NCBI GenBank assembly: GCA_910578575.1
Contig: CAJTQP010000054.1
Location: 1-15,695, forward strand
Length of the DNA: 15,695 nt
Origin: an uncultured Oscillospiraceae bacterium
GTDB taxonomy: Bacteria > Bacillota > Clostridia > Oscillospirales > Oscillospiraceae
Reading direction: 5' to 3'
The notes beneath the pieces were generated by a model, which saw only the letters and a list, made by a program, of their open reading frames with translations, was not told the origin of the DNA and searched no databases. Below, in pieces: positions 14,086 to 15,695 of the stretch; within the stretch, counting starts at the first letter, position 1; the number at the start of each line of letters is the position of its first letter. A program made the position numbers and the translations under genes.

Positions 14086-15501
14086 TTATGTACCGGCTGC
14101 CTCTTCCGCCAGCTCCTCCCGCTCCTTCAGGGATGGCCGTTGGAACTCCCGCCTGCGTATGACGAAATAGGCCGTGAGCACCATCACCGAGGTGGTCACC
14201 CAGGTGAAGGGGTAGACGTTCAGCAGCACCTCAAAGCTCCGTCCCGCCCAGAGGAACACCGTGAACAACCACAGCACCCGCAGCACGCAGGAGCCAAAGA
14301 CCGTCAGCAGGGCCGGCAACAGGGAGTGGTTCATCCCCCGCAGGGCACTGCCGGAGACCTCATACAGGGAGGGCAGACAGGCAAACACCTCCACATGGAG
14401 GACACGGACCAGGGCATACTGGATCACCACCTCCTCCGGGGTATAGATTCGGAGGAAGGGCCGGCGGAACATCACAAAGGCGGCGCTCATACAGAGGGTG
14501 GCCACCAGCGCCGCCGTCATGCAGATGCGAAAAATCTTTTTACACCGCTGGTAATTCCCCGCCCCGAAGTTCTGGCTGGTGAAGGTCACCGCCGCCTGGG
14601 AAAAGGCGCTGACCATGAAATAGGTGAAAAACTCAAAGTTCACCGCCGCCGCCGACCCAGCCACCGCATGGGAGCCAAAGCCATTGATGGCCGTCTGGAT
14701 ACACACGTTGGACAGGGAGAACACCATCCCCTGGAGCCCCGCCGGGGCCCCCACCCGAAACACCCGACGGAAATACTCCCTGTTCCAGCTCAATTTTCGC
14801 AAATCCAGGCGGAAGGTCTCCTCCTCATGGGTGAGGAAGTAGAGGATCATCCCAGCGCTGACCCCGTTGGCCAGCACCGTGGCAATGCCTACCCCCGCCA
14901 CCCCCAGGTGAAACACGATCACCAGGAGCAGGTTCAGCCCCACGTTCACCACCCCCGCCAGAAGTAGGGCATAGAGGGGGCGCTTGGTGTCCCCCTTGCT
15001 GCGCAGGATGGCAGAGCCGAAGTTATAGAGCATCACGAAGGGCATCCCCAAAAAGTAGATGCGCAGATATATGGTGGCCAGAGGAAGCACATCCACAGGG
15101 GAATTGGTAATCAGCAGGATGGGCTTGGCCAAGAACTGCCCCGCCACCAGCAAAAGGACACCGCTGAGCAGTGCCACGCTGATGACGGTGTGGATCACGT
15201 CCTTGATCTCCCGCTTGCGCCCCAGGCCGATGAAGTGGCCGATGACCACATTGGCCCCCACAGACAGGCCCACAAAGAGGTTGGTCAGCAGGTTGATGGC
15301 CGCAGTGTTGCTCCCCACCGCCCCCAAGGCCTGCCGGCCAGCGAAATGGCCCACCACGGCAATGTCGGCGGAGTTGAACAGCTGTTGTAGGATACTGCTG
15401 GCCGCCAGAGGCAGCGCAAAGAGCAAGATCTTGTCCAGCAGAGAGCCGTGGAGCATATCCATCTCCCTGCGCTTCTTTCCCGGCTTCACTTCCTGCGTCA
15501 T
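14086..15501 (-). CDS. MATE-family multidrug/toxin efflux protein
   Basis: This 471-residue polytopic membrane protein has the expected length for the MATE family and about twelve hydrophobic segments in two similar halves. Family hallmarks are visible: LPLAASSILQQLFNSADIAVVG with the ALGAVG loop near the N-terminus, SVGANVVIGHFIGLG in the first half, and GAPAGLQGMVFSLSNV with AVAGSAAAVNFEFF in the second. Such proteins export cationic compounds, or envelope lipids and precursors in some relatives, using a Na+ or H+ gradient. The substrate here cannot be told. The ATG at 15501 has GGAGG 10 bases upstream, and another GGGG closer in. An in-frame ATG further in (before DMLHG) would be an alternative start. 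The gene is monocistronic, closed by its own terminator, with a nested hairpin cluster directly before its ribosome site. Confidence 0.94.
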   Translation of the reverse strand: MTQEVKPGKKRREMDMLHGSLLDKILLFALPLAASSILQQLFNSADIAVVGHFAGRQALGAVGSNTAAINLLTNLFVGLSVGANVVIGHFIGLGRKREIKDVIHTVISVALLSGVLLLVAGQFLAKPILLITNSPVDVLPLATIYLRIYFLGMPFVMLYNFGSAILRSKGDTKRPLYALLLAGVVNVGLNLLLVIVFHLGVAGVGIATVLANGVSAGMILYFLTHEEETFRLDLRKLSWNREYFRRVFRVGAPAGLQGMVFSLSNVCIQTAINGFGSHAVAGSAAAVNFEFFTYFMVSAFSQAAVTFTSQNFGAGNYQRCKKIFRICMTAALVATLCMSAAFVMFRRPFLRIYTPEEVVIQYALVRVLHVEVFACLPSLYEVSGSALRGMNHSLLPALLTVFGSCVLRVLWLFTVFLWAGRSFEVLLNVYPFTWVTTSVMVLTAYFVIRRREFQRPSLKEREELAEEAAGT

Positions 15502-15518
15502 AGCCCCTATGCCTCCAT

Positions 15519-15693
15519 ATAGTCAAAACAGTTAAAAATCGGTATCGATTTTTAACTCGGTCAAAGCCCGCCAGCACATAAAATGTGCTGGGTTTTGACT
15601 ATGCAGTCTGACGCAAGGCCGCTTTGCGGCCTGTGCGGCGAATCATCGCCGCACAAGTTGAAAAGAAGTATTTACTTCTTTTCAACTGCGTCA
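15519..15693. repeat. Cluster of nested inverted repeats forming two branched units
   Basis: Unit 1: an outer stem of 11 bp (ATAGTCAAAAC 15519-15529 with 15592-15602) encloses two hairpins. These are an 11-bp stem with loop GTAT (15531-15556) and a 9-bp stem with loop AAA (15571-15591). Unit 2: an outer stem of 7 bp (TGACGCA 15609-15615 with 15687-15693) encloses three hairpins: a 7-bp stem (15616-15632), a 10-bp stem (15632-15655) and a 14-bp stem AGTTGAAAAGAAGT (15656-15687). Nearly every base is paired. No reading frame or known RNA family is recognised. The cluster ends 2 bases before the MATE ribosome site. It may be an intergenic repeat element or a structured leader. Confidence 0.7.
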
Positions 15694-15695
15694 AC

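Noticed and set aside
15609..15693. tRNA or CRISPR-like array in the hairpin cluster
   Set aside because: The arms lack tRNA loop consensus and CCA-end geometry, and the stems differ from one another, so there are no repeated units with spacers.

Overview
The window is GC-rich Firmicutes DNA. It looks like a gut Clostridia of the Oscillospiraceae type (Flavonifractor/Lawsonibacter-like); this is inferred from GC-rich coding sequence, strong AGGAGG-type ribosome sites, sigma-A-like promoters and the protein styles, not from a database match. All genes but one lie on the minus strand. Nearly everything concerns sensing or responding to cell-envelope and antibiotic stress.

Layout. (1) Positions 1-3971 hold a BlaI-type repressor followed by two tandem BlaR1-like M56 metalloprotease sensors; the second is cut by the left edge. 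The sensors share a near-identical protease domain, but their external domains are diverged and are not penicillin-binding. Two 17-bp dyads sit on the blaI promoter. (2) Positions 4011-9186 hold a two-component system (response regulator, then a kinase with almost no sensor region) followed by an ABC ATPase and a large FtsX-type permease. Repeated GAAAGATT motifs precede the ATPase gene, and a hairpin terminator follows the permease. (3) Positions 9224-10045 hold the only plus-strand gene, a zinc-ribbon/DEDDh exonuclease fusion behind a perfect consensus promoter. (4) Positions 10054-14026 hold a second two-component system (OmpR-type regulator, HAMP kinase, and an unrecognised exported protein in the same operon), then a VanY-like M15 carboxypeptidase. 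(5) Positions 14043-15501 encode a MATE-family efflux protein. (6) Positions 15519-15693 hold a dense nested set of inverted repeats just upstream of the MATE ribosome site.

How the parts may work together. The BlaRI-like module would release transcription when an unknown external signal triggers proteolysis of BlaI. The first two-component system probably switches on the adjacent ABC transporter. The second two-component system probably controls itself and the VanY-like enzyme: the regions upstream of both carry the same 22-bp-spaced repeat (GATGCA / GAYGCA), which I regard as the most interesting regulatory signal here. The two most unusual structures are this shared box and the hairpin cluster at the right edge.
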